Shown one piece after another: positions 57,576 to 64,000 of a stretch of DNA of 64,000 nucleotides; the stretch's first letter is position 1; every line of letters starts with the position of its first letter. This DNA is from Lihuaxuella thermophila (GTDB lineage Bacteria > Bacillota > Bacilli > Thermoactinomycetales > Thermoactinomycetaceae): NCBI RefSeq assembly GCF_900110165.1, contig NZ_FOCQ01000001.1, forward strand, positions 300,624 to 364,623. The letters run 5' to 3'. Under the pieces are notes generated by a model. It was not told where the DNA came from. It saw nothing but the letters and a program-made list of their open reading frames with translations, and searched no databases. A program made the position numbers and the translations under genes.

Positions 57576-58880
57576 TTAGACACCTCCTAGTCGTAATAAT
57601 ACTTGAAGTTGATTCATTGTTTCAAGGTATTTTTCTGTATGGTTTAACTGCTTCCAACATTCAGACATGTTCACTAATATTTCCCTTCTAAGTCCATGAA
57701 ACTCATGCTTTTTGGAGAGTTCATTCGCTTTTTCATATGGTATTACGGCTTCTGAATACATCTCACGTGCTAAATAATAGTCACCTGTGGCAGTAAGTGC
57801 TTGTGTGTACCTTTGCATATCCCCAGCTTTTAAGCCTTGTTCAACGGCTGTTTCAAGTGTAGCATGGGCTTTATCCCAATCTTTCTGCTCAATGTATAGT
57901 CTCCCCAATTGGGTGTAGGTAGAAACTAGTAAATACTTCTTTTTGATGTTATCTTCCAATTCAAGGGCCAAAGTGTAACATTGTTCGGCAGTTGAATAAT
58001 CTTTAGAGTTTTTGCAGATGTCGCCCCAAGTAGTTAAGAGCTCGATGGATCTCTCGTACTTTTGATTCGAGGATGCTATCTTGTAGCCTTCTATTGCATA
58101 TTTTAAAGCCTCGGGATATTGACGCTTTTTGTTGAGAATTGAAGCTCGAATCTCGTACATATTTAGAATGACTTCTAGGTTTTTGATTTTATCAATGGAC
58201 TGCCATAACTCGATTAATACTTGCAATGCTTCGTCATACCTCTTCAGTTTTTCTAGGTATGAAACTTTTCCAGTCAACAGAAAGTAAATTATGTCTTTTC
58301 TGTCTCCGTCAGGTTGATAAGCGGAAATACCTTCTTCTGTGTACTTTAGTGCTTGGTTAAGATCATTGTCCTGGAAGAAGCTAATCCTCGCTAAGTCCTT
58401 AAAACATGCCGCCTTAATGTTTGATTTCGATGAATTTGATTCATCCACTATCTGTATAGCTAGTTCAAAGTTGTTTTTAGCTTTTTTCCAGCTTTCTTTG
58501 CTGTAATAACATCGAGCCTTAAGGTAGTGTATAGTTTCCATATACATACCATCAGTTTTAATGGCCAATTGGTTTAGTTCTTTTAACGACTTTTTGGAAT
58601 ACCCCAGGTCGATCCGTGACTCAATAAGCGTTAACTCATTTTGCAGGTTAGTTGTTTTCCTGCGTTCGTGCTCAATCAATCCAGGGATCTCTAAGAGATC
58701 AACCCCAAGCTTTTTACACAAGTAAAGCCATTTACCTTCCTTGACAGTCTCAAATCCACGTTCAATGAAACTTATAGTGCCAGTAGATATGTTCTCATCG
58801 GCTAAATCCTCCAGACGTAGCTTTTTTGTTTTTCTGATACGTCGCAAGGCACTACCCAATTCTTTGTGGTTAGTTATCAA
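57576..58880 (-). CDS. XRE-type HTH / TPR regulator (RRNPP-like)
   Basis: A 434-residue protein with an N-terminal HTH (ELGSALRRIRKTKKLRLEDLAD...ISTGTISFIERG) followed by about nine TPR-like repeats, for example WKKAKNNFELAIQI, YPEALKYAIEGYKI and AEQCYTLALELE. Same architecture as the regulator at 1903 but clearly divergent. The TTG at 58880 is preferred because AGGAGG lies 8 bases before it; ATG at 58886 is possible. Followed at once by the ESDPPK peptide gene. Divergent from the operon at 59276. Confidence 0.82.
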   Translation of the reverse strand: MITNHKELGSALRRIRKTKKLRLEDLADENISTGTISFIERGFETVKEGKWLYLCKKLGVDLLEIPGLIEHERRKTTNLQNELTLIESRIDLGYSKKSLKELNQLAIKTDGMYMETIHYLKARCYYSKESWKKAKNNFELAIQIVDESNSSKSNIKAACFKDLARISFFQDNDLNQALKYTEEGISAYQPDGDRKDIIYFLLTGKVSYLEKLKRYDEALQVLIELWQSIDKIKNLEVILNMYEIRASILNKKRQYPEALKYAIEGYKIASSNQKYERSIELLTTWGDICKNSKDYSTAEQCYTLALELEDNIKKKYLLVSTYTQLGRLYIEQKDWDKAHATLETAVEQGLKAGDMQRYTQALTATGDYYLAREMYSEAVIPYEKANELSKKHEFHGLRREILVNMSECWKQLNHTEKYLETMNQLQVLLRLGGV

Positions 58881-59275
58881 TATCATCACCTCCTGAGTTT
58901 AATAATAATTTTTTTCGTTAAATTTGTCATTGTTTTTGAGTGAATTTATCAAAGAGTATCCAAATTTAAAACATTGAATTTAAATTAAGAGGTAATTAAA
59001 TAGAGTAACAAAGATTTAATTTGTTTCTTCAAAAAAATGCACCTAAATTATTAAATTTGAGGATATTTGCATTATTTTTTAGAAAATTATAAAATGGGAC
59101 TATCCTAGCAAATAATCAACAAGGGACTGGTTCAAACGATGATACCGTTACGAACCAAAAAGTCAATAGTTCTGACTGCTATATAAAAGTTAAAGGTTTC
59201 CTTGCAGTTTTACAAACATAAATGTGTCGTCTGTATTACTGATTAGCGATCAAAGTTAAGCGAGAGGTGAGTTTC
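58881..59275. other. divergent promoter region
   Basis: 395 AT-rich bases between the TPR regulator and the 59276 gene. Likely holds both promoters and operators. GGTTC...GAACC at about 59129-59154 is an inverted repeat of uncertain meaning. Confidence 0.4.
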
Positions 59276-59626
59276 ATGTTGACGCTCAGGATTGAAGGTC
59301 CTAGAAATGAAGTAAACGCTTTCATCAGAGATATTAAAAATGATCCTCAATACAACGTAATTGCTCAATCAATGCCGTATATGGAGGACATCATTGACAG
59401 CAACAACGTAGTCTCATATTGTCAATTCCGGTATACGCACTTATCTGAGATCGGAAAGCCTTTAAACATCAAACTTGATACCGATGGTGATGAACTAGAT
59501 TTCTTTTTGGATTATGGCAAGGTGATCCGAGTAGGGAATATTATTCAAGTTGTTGGGAAAGTAACCAATTTCTTGCCCAAAATTGCATCCGAAGAAAAGG
59601 GGATGCAAGATGTCGGAAATCAGTAA
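59276..59626 (+). CDS. small alpha/beta hypothetical protein
   Basis: A 116-residue protein starting MLTLRIEGPRNEVNAFIRDI. The pattern of a beta strand, then GxxxEV and a helix, then a conserved aromatic/Tyr block, recalls small YvzF/DUF3970-type proteins of Bacillales plasmids and phages; a loose resemblance. Start at 59276 after GAGAGGTG. It overlaps the next gene by 17 bases. Confidence 0.55.
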   Translation: MLTLRIEGPRNEVNAFIRDIKNDPQYNVIAQSMPYMEDIIDSNNVVSYCQFRYTHLSEIGKPLNIKLDTDGDELDFFLDYGKVIRVGNIIQVVGKVTNFLPKIASEEKGMQDVGNQ

Positions 59627-59912
59627 ACAGGAAGAGTTTATCAAACATCTATCTTATAAGGTCGAAGAAGAACTCAGAGACATGATCATGAAAGGACCGC
59701 ATCCGAGTCTTACAACACTAGTGGCATTCTGTCAGGTTTGCTTGAATTTCCGTGATAGAAGGGACTGCGCCCTGGTTGATTTACCAGGTGGGGAAACGAT
59801 CGTTTGTAAGTTATGTAGAGAAAAGCGGGGTCTAAAAGAATCGCAATCAAGCGAAGCATTGGAATACCAAGCTATGACACTAGCTATTTTACGGATTCGA
59901 GGAATGAGATAA
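59610..59912 (+). CDS. small Cys-rich protein, probable zinc ribbon
   Basis: A 100-residue protein with FCQVC and, some 25 residues later, VCKLC, giving a CxxC-CxxC tetrad like a treble-clef or zinc-ribbon knuckle; a fifth Cys (RRDCAL) lies between. Translationally coupled to the upstream gene. Unknown function; could bind nucleic acid or serve as an adaptor. Confidence 0.6.
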   Translation: MSEISKQEEFIKHLSYKVEEELRDMIMKGPHPSLTTLVAFCQVCLNFRDRRDCALVDLPGGETIVCKLCREKRGLKESQSSEALEYQAMTLAILRIRGMR

Positions 59913-59934
59913 TCATTGAAAGGAGGTGATAGGA

Positions 59935-59976
59935 ATGGTAATCATCAACCAACACACTGAGCCGCCTGGAACATAA
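59935..59976 (+). CDS. 13-codon peptide gene with an extreme ribosome site
   Basis: MVIINQHTEPPGT and TAA, 22 bases after the zinc-ribbon gene. The ribosome site AAAGGAGGTGAT is a full-length match to the 3' end of 16S rRNA, rare for chance frames. It may be a signal peptide, a substrate of the nearby radical SAM enzyme, or a leader. The TEPPG motif recalls the SDPPK repeats of the peptide at 57477. Confidence 0.5.
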   Translation: MVIINQHTEPPGT

Positions 59977-60266
59977 AAAAAGAAACCTCATTCTCAGGTA
60001 AGAGGCTTCTCGATGATTAATCTATCCCAACCCCATTATACTTAACTTTGTAACGTCCTGTCCATTGCCCAGATGCTTTGGGCGGGGCGTTTCATAAGTC
60101 TATTCGCCATTTAAGTATTGATCAAGTAAGTCGGTGCAAATTCCCTATACCTTTTGCAACCTCCTAAAGTCTGTTTCTTTTGAACTTCAATGGTCTAATT
60201 CCCGTTTAAGATGTAACCCGTTGGGAAGCCGACGGGCCTTTTTACCATAAAAGAAGGAGAACGGTA
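59977..60266 (+). promoter_or_regulatory. structured leader of the NAT / radical SAM operon
   Basis: 290 bases without coding sequence but with several inverted repeats: ACCTC...GAGG at 59980-60010, GCCCA...TGGGC with outer AACG/CGTT at 60050-60090, and a terminator at 60217-60243. This looks like an attenuated leader downstream of the 13-codon gene. No known riboswitch class recognised. Confidence 0.4.
60217..60243 (+). terminator. terminator/attenuator before NAT gene
   Basis: CCCGT / ACGGG with a 10-base loop, followed by CCTTTTT, 24 bases before the NAT start codon. Confidence 0.6.
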
Positions 60267-60982
60267 ATGCTCCTAGATCAATATTTAAAGATCTTGAACT
60301 TAGATCGTTCCAAGATTTTTTTAGATTATGACGGGATAGCCACTATTCAAAAACAACATCTATTTTCGTTGCCTTACCAAAATCTCAATTATTCAAATTC
60401 GGGGATGAGTGGATTACATTTGATGACCCGGAATTGCTTGTTAAAAAAACTATTTCGGAATCAGCCGGAGGATCTTGCTACCACTTAAACTACTCGCTTT
60501 ATTGGTTATTTATGGAACTAGGATTCAAGTGTACTTTAATCTCCGGATATCTATCCCGATTTGATTTTGATCATATGGCGGTTGTTGTAGAGTTGGAGCA
60601 ACCATATCTTGTCGATGTAGGATTTGGGGAATTTTTCTTCAGACGCCCCATCCCATTAAATGGAGATGTTTTAAAGGATATGAGTGGCGATTACAGGGTG
60701 ATCACAGATGAGATCTACCCTGACAGATTTCTGTTACAACAAAGAAAAAAGGATCGATGGAGAACCAGATACAGCTTTGATTTAAAACAAAGACAATTGA
60801 AGGATTTTGAACAGACATATCGATGGCTCGCAGACAATCCGAATGCTTATAAAGCCAATCTCATGTTAAGAAAGCATTTGAAAAATGGGTTTATAAGCCT
60901 TTATAACAATAAGTTAACCATCATTGAAGATGATATTGTTCGCAGGATTCAGATCCCCAAGCATCTTGTTTTGATCACTTAA
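60267..60982 (+). pseudogene. arylamine N-acetyltransferase, broken by a one-base shift
   Basis: The start (AGAAGGAGA ribosome site) reads MLLDQYLKILNLDRSKI to LPYQNLNYSNSG in one frame. The protein then continues in another frame as DEWITFDDPELLVKKTISES, AGGSCYHLNYSLYW (nucleophile Cys), FDHMAVVVEL (His) and LVDVGFGEF (Asp). One extra G in the GGGG at about 60400 would restore a full NAT of about 239 residues. The triad is otherwise intact. Either a recent mutation, slippage-prone control or a read error. Confidence 0.75.
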
Positions 60983-60995
60983 GGGAGGGAAAATA

Positions 60996-61916
60996 GTGCT
61001 TAAGCATCATGTTGGATCTACTGAACAAAAGCCATTAAATTTTTTGTGGTTAGAAATTACGGGACGTTGCCAGTTAGAGTGTACACACTGCTATGCCGCT
61101 AGTGGCCCTACAGGAACACATGGTCAAATGACGAAGGATGATTGGTCCAGAATTATTGAGGATGCAGCGGGGTTGGGTGTGGAATCGTTGCAGTTTATCG
61201 GGGGAGAACCTACCTTGCATCCAGACTTTCCAGATCTGTTGAAGTTGGCTGTGAAAAATGGGATTGAGGTTGAAGTGTTTTCTAACTTAGTTCATATCAC
61301 TCCGTCTCTATGGAATCTTTTTTCTGAAACTGGAGTGTCACTAGCCACCAGTTGGTACTCTGATGATGCGAATGAGCATGCGGCCATTACGAACCGGAAG
61401 AGCTTTGAATTAACCAAAGCTTCGATTGATGAGGCTGTTCGTCGGGATATACCTCTAAGAGTGGGAATTATTGGAGTTCAAGAAGGGCAGCGGGTAGACC
61501 AGGCGAAACAGGTTCTCATTGACTTGGGTGTGGATGAAAATAAAATAGGATATGATAAACTACGGCAAGTGGGTAGAGGAGTTCGAGATTTTCAGCCAGG
61601 ACCAGATCAGCTTTGTGGAAAATGTGCAGATGGTGTTCTGGCAGTTTCTCCGTCTGGTGACGTTTGGCCTTGCGTATTTTCAAGATGGATGACATTGGGG
61701 AATGTATTAGAAAAATCACTGCCTGAGTTGATCGAGGGGAAAGAGGTTGCAAAGGCTCGAGAGCAACTTAAAGACTTTTTCATGTATATGGGTTCTTCTG
61801 ACGACGATGATGAATGTGGTCCAGATTCAAGGTGTAATCCTGAGTGTCCTCCGCGCTGCTCACCTTCTTGTAACCCATGTGCCCCGAGCAGACGATGCTG
61901 GCCTGATTATAAATAG
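60996..61916 (+). CDS. radical SAM/SPASM-like protein with Asp/Cys/Pro-rich tail
   Basis: A 306-residue enzyme: LEITGRCQLECTHCYAASGP with cluster Cys25, Cys29 and Cys32, FIGGEPTLHP for SAM, and a SPASM-like region CGKCADGVLAVSPSGDVWPC. The last 40 residues are unusual: SSDDDDECGPDSRCNPECPP and further Cys-Pro pairs. Start GTG at 60996 after AAGGGAGGG. SPASM proteins typically modify ribosomal peptides; the nearby 13-codon peptide and the ATPase/kinase downstream make this a candidate peptide-modifying operon, but no classical precursor is seen. Confidence 0.82.
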   Translation: MLKHHVGSTEQKPLNFLWLEITGRCQLECTHCYAASGPTGTHGQMTKDDWSRIIEDAAGLGVESLQFIGGEPTLHPDFPDLLKLAVKNGIEVEVFSNLVHITPSLWNLFSETGVSLATSWYSDDANEHAAITNRKSFELTKASIDEAVRRDIPLRVGIIGVQEGQRVDQAKQVLIDLGVDENKIGYDKLRQVGRGVRDFQPGPDQLCGKCADGVLAVSPSGDVWPCVFSRWMTLGNVLEKSLPELIEGKEVAKAREQLKDFFMYMGSSDDDDECGPDSRCNPECPPRCSPSCNPCAPSRRCWPDYK

Positions 61917-61937
61917 TTAAAGAAACAGGTGGAAAGA

Positions 61938-62672
61938 TTGATTATTGAACGTGTTTCATGTGAGATCAATTCAAAAAACAAAAATGAGTGGCCGTTTAAT
62001 GTACCGGCTGTCGCGCAGATCGTGGAAGAGGAGCTAACTTTCACTGCACCGATCACCTTTTTAGTTGGCGAGAATGGATCAGGAAAATCAACTATTGTCG
62101 AAGCGATAGCTGAAGCATACGGACTTGATGCACATGGAGGCCGTGCAGGACGAAAATATGTAAATGATCGGCCTAAAACACCACTTGGAGAAGTGCTTCA
62201 ACTACACTATACACCCATTGGTTTAACACGTTCTATATCACCTAGGAATAGGAAAGGTTATTTTTTACGTGCTGAAACTGCCTTTGGATTCATGTCCTTT
62301 GTATCAGGGATGCCAGGATATTGGAAGGAAGATATAACTGAAATGAGTCATGGTGAAGGGTTTCTCACCGTACTTGATACCATGTTTTCTGAACCTGGTT
62401 TATATCTGATGGACGAGCCGGAGGCAGCCCTGTCTTTCTCTTCATGCTTGCGCTTAATTGCGATCATACATCGACTTGCCAGTATCGGAGGACAAGTGAT
62501 CTGTGCTACTCATTCTCCTCTGCTGACAGCAATTCCCGGTTCAGAAATTCTCGAACTGGACCAAAAAGGAATTCGGCAGGTTTCATGGAGGGAACTTTCC
62601 TTAGTAGACCACTGGCGGCGTTACTTAAATGATCCCTCGTTTTATCTGCGCCACATTTTGGAGGAGGATTAG
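61938..62672 (+). CDS. AAA-type ATP-binding protein
   Basis: A 244-residue P-loop ATPase of the ABC/SMC-like AAA class: GENGSGKSTIVEA (Walker A, about residue 45), MSHGEGFLTVL (signature-like), LYLMDEPEAALS (Walker B) and ATHSPLL (switch His). It resembles small ATPases of the YhaQ/RecF-like AAA_21 group. The TTG at 61938 behind AGGTGG is chosen; GTG at 61929 is possible. Separated by about 20 bases from the radical SAM gene and 2 from the kinase gene. Confidence 0.75.
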   Translation: MIIERVSCEINSKNKNEWPFNVPAVAQIVEEELTFTAPITFLVGENGSGKSTIVEAIAEAYGLDAHGGRAGRKYVNDRPKTPLGEVLQLHYTPIGLTRSISPRNRKGYFLRAETAFGFMSFVSGMPGYWKEDITEMSHGEGFLTVLDTMFSEPGLYLMDEPEAALSFSSCLRLIAIIHRLASIGGQVICATHSPLLTAIPGSEILELDQKGIRQVSWRELSLVDHWRRYLNDPSFYLRHILEED

Positions 62673-62674
62673 CA

Positions 62675-63508
62675 ATGGATACATCAGGTGATTGGCATGA
62701 CTATAGAACTTACATGTATGACGCACTAACTAAAGCTGCTAATTATTTTCGAGTTGTTTTGCATGGGAATCCGACATTCGGCTGGCATGATCGTTCCATC
62801 GGCTCAAAAGTGAGTGGCAAGCATGAAAAACACTGGCTTCGTGTCGTTTCCGAGAAAAAATGGTGGGCACAAGGGGACTGGTGGGAAGGGAACCTTGTCT
62901 CTAATCAACTCAAAGGAATTCCAAAGCCTTATGTGATTGACGTTTATGAGTGGGAAGATGGGGAAATTCAATTACGAGCGGAGCTAATGACTTTTGTTGA
63001 AGGCCAAGTTTGTTCACCCACCCAGGAGCTGAGATCGCACCTGGACCTTTCAGAACTCTGGTGGTCAGAGTTACGGGCATCTCTGGAAATACTCTCCAGT
63101 TGGCAAACGGAGCGTACAATCACAGACCAAGACGAAGTGACCCGTCGATTTTTAGTGTTCTACGGTGATGACGTTGAATCTAAAGTGACTCGTTGGACCA
63201 CTGCTCACGGTGACCTTCATTGGGCAAACTTAATGTCTCCCCAACTCACCATTCTGGATTGGGAGGGCTGGGGAAGTGCGCCAGCCGGATATGATGCTGC
63301 TACACTGTATTGTTATAGTTTGCTTATTCCTGAAGTTGCTGAACGGGTATACAAAACCTTTGAAGATATTCTCGACACTCCAGAAGGAGTCTTCGCCCAA
63401 CTTTATGTGATCACTCGCCTTCTTCGTCGGATCGATAAAGGTGATTATATGGATCTTGCCGGCCCCCTTCATCGTCATGCACGCAGACTCCTCTCGAAGA
63501 AGGTCTAA
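62675..63508 (+). CDS. aminoglycoside-phosphotransferase-fold kinase
   Basis: A 277-residue APH-fold protein: HGDLHWANLMSP (catalytic loop, Asp and Asn) and ILDWEGWGSAPAGYDAA (metal-binding Asp). The N-lobe is Trp-rich (SEKKWWAQGDWWEG). Substrate unknown; in operons with radical SAM and ATPase genes such kinases probably phosphorylate a small molecule or peptide. Last gene of the operon, 2 bases after the ATPase stop, terminator at 63637. Confidence 0.75.
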   Translation: MDTSGDWHDYRTYMYDALTKAANYFRVVLHGNPTFGWHDRSIGSKVSGKHEKHWLRVVSEKKWWAQGDWWEGNLVSNQLKGIPKPYVIDVYEWEDGEIQLRAELMTFVEGQVCSPTQELRSHLDLSELWWSELRASLEILSSWQTERTITDQDEVTRRFLVFYGDDVESKVTRWTTAHGDLHWANLMSPQLTILDWEGWGSAPAGYDAATLYCYSLLIPEVAERVYKTFEDILDTPEGVFAQLYVITRLLRRIDKGDYMDLAGPLHRHARRLLSKKV

Positions 63509-63636
63509 ATGATTTACCTTGAACGAAAAATCAAAGGTTAAACATTGTTTACCAAAATTGAATAAAAATGAGCGGGATGAAGCAAAATAAGAAGTTAATC
63601 GTTTCTACAGAAGTTCGAAAAATGCTTACTTAACAA

Positions 63637-63672
63637 AAGAGCCATTCTTTGGATGGTTCTTTCGTTTTATTG
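63637..63672 (+). terminator. terminator of the radical SAM operon
   Basis: AGAGCCAT / ATGGTTCT stem with T-rich tail. Confidence 0.8.
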
Positions 63673-63744
63673 AAACAAAAAAGCCATCCATGTGGACAGC
63701 TGGAATCTAATGTTTAAAGGAGTTCAATTCGTTCATACCTCAAG

Positions 63745-63845
63745 GGAAATTCTTTCATTATGGTTACAACTAAAACCCTCTTTTGCAAAAGGGGGTTTTT
63801 TCTTTTTGCAAACTTTCAATCCCATTATGGTTACAACTAAAGGCC
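63745..63845 (+). CRISPR. pair of CRISPR-like repeats, degenerate
   Basis: CATTATGGTTACAACTAAA occurs at 63756-63774 and 63823-63841, 67 bases apart, a normal repeat-spacer period. The second copy is preceded by CTTTCAATCC, giving the overall form of type I-B/III repeats (GTTTCAATCC...AAAAC). The first copy lacks part of that. The spacer contains a terminator hairpin (AACCC-CTTTT / AAAAG-GGGTT at 63775-63802), which argues against a live array. No cas genes in the window. Confidence 0.35.
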
Positions 63846-63881
63846 AGGTTTTCGAGCCGGTTCAGTTTAGAAACCCTATAC

Positions 63882-64000
63882 TGACCCCATAAGACCCCAG
63901 ACAAACTCTAAGTTATTATAGAATAGGGTTGAAAGGGGTTTTTCTTATGCCTAGAAGAAAGTGGTCTGCTGAAGAAAAGATGTTCATTGTGCTTGAAGGA
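63882..64000 (+). mobile_element. IS3-family element, left end
   Basis: A terminal sequence TGACCCCATAAGACCCC starts about 65 bases before a transposase gene; TGACCCC is a usual IS3-family terminus. The right part lies outside the window. Confidence 0.6.
63947..64000 (+). CDS. IS3-family OrfA, N-terminus (cut by window edge)
   Basis: The visible 18 residues MPRRKWSAEEKMFIVLEG are the start of a transposase helix-turn-helix of the OrfA class (typically R-K-W/F-T/S-x-E-x-K). GAAAGGGG ribosome site before the ATG. Only the first residues are in the window. Confidence 0.7.
   Translation, partial: MPRRKWSAEEKMFIVLEG

Larger units (their letters stand above)
63509..63881. other. non-coding region with terminator and repeat pair
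   Basis: 373 bases between the kinase gene and the IS3-family element. It holds the terminator at 63637-63672, the CRISPR-like repeat pair and a second terminator-like hairpin; no gene is supported. Confidence 0.5.
42416..64000 (+). mobile_element. sigK intervening element 3 (at least 21.6 kb, right end not in window)
   Basis: It begins where sigK fragment 3 breaks at GNE. Its recombinase is at the left end, pointing to the junction. Content is prophage-like with two lysis modules in pieces, transposon insertions, a Type ISP restriction enzyme and a peptide/radical SAM locus. The right boundary is inferred to lie beyond 64000 because no further sigK sequence appears. Confidence 0.75.

Noticed and set aside
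1..64000. tRNA or rRNA genes
   Set aside because: No cloverleaf with a TTCGA-type arm or rRNA core sequence was noticed on reading; a covariance-model search would be needed to exclude one.

Overview
The window comes from an endospore-forming member of the Bacillota. Gene content and codon use suggest Bacillales close to Thermoactinomycetaceae, but this is an inference from recognised families, not a phylogeny. The decisive marker is sigK, the late mother-cell sporulation sigma factor. It is not one gene here. Its N-terminal piece lies at 16725-16934, a middle piece at 28281-28451 and a third piece at 42332-42478, all on the + strand, in order and without frameshifts. Reading across the junctions gives one continuous SigK-like protein up to the residues GNE; the C-terminal part is not in the window. 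The sigK gene is therefore interrupted by three separate intervening (skin-like) elements: element 1 about 11.4 kb, element 2 about 13.9 kb, and element 3 at least 21.6 kb and open at the right edge. Each has its own distinct large serine recombinase whose 3' end abuts a sigK junction.

Layout. 1-16.7 kb is host-like chromosome: a CYTH-domain protein and a radical SAM protein; an XRE/TPR regulator with a tiny acidic peptide gene; PhoX; a class B penicillin-binding protein; UppP; a sulfotransferase; a POT peptide transporter; and a rifampicin-phosphotransferase-like enzyme overlapping an MFS exporter. Element 1 (16.9-28.3 kb) carries a ferritin-like protein, a membrane metallophosphoesterase and a permease / M20 hydrolase / aldehyde dehydrogenase / glutamine-synthetase-like / SDR operon that looks like gamma-glutamyl amine catabolism. 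Element 2 (28.4-42.3 kb) carries a GC-rich methyltransferase, the potassium importer KimA behind a c-di-AMP riboswitch, cadC-cadA and a methyltransferase, an extra Hfq, DinB, SelO, and a quinone reductase with an HxlR regulator. Element 3 (42.4 kb onward) is prophage-derived and much rearranged: lysis genes in two broken copies, an IS4-type element, a cell-wall-binding protein and a secreted protein, and a single-polypeptide Type ISP restriction-modification enzyme. It then holds an XRE/TPR regulator with a triple-repeat peptide gene, and a small operon of an arylamine N-acetyltransferase remnant, radical SAM/SPASM protein, AAA ATPase and APH-fold kinase. It ends in a CRISPR-like repeat pair and the start of an IS3-family element.

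How it fits together (inference). During sporulation the mother cell would have to excise all three elements, each by its own recombinase, to rebuild sigK; the forespore and vegetative cells keep them. Metabolic, metal, potassium, RNA-chaperone and defence functions are thus parked in DNA that only the terminal mother cell discards. The small peptide genes next to the two TPR regulators look like RRNPP-type signalling pairs. The peptide/radical-SAM locus at 59.2-63.5 kb is the best candidate for an undescribed system apart from the triple-split sigK itself.
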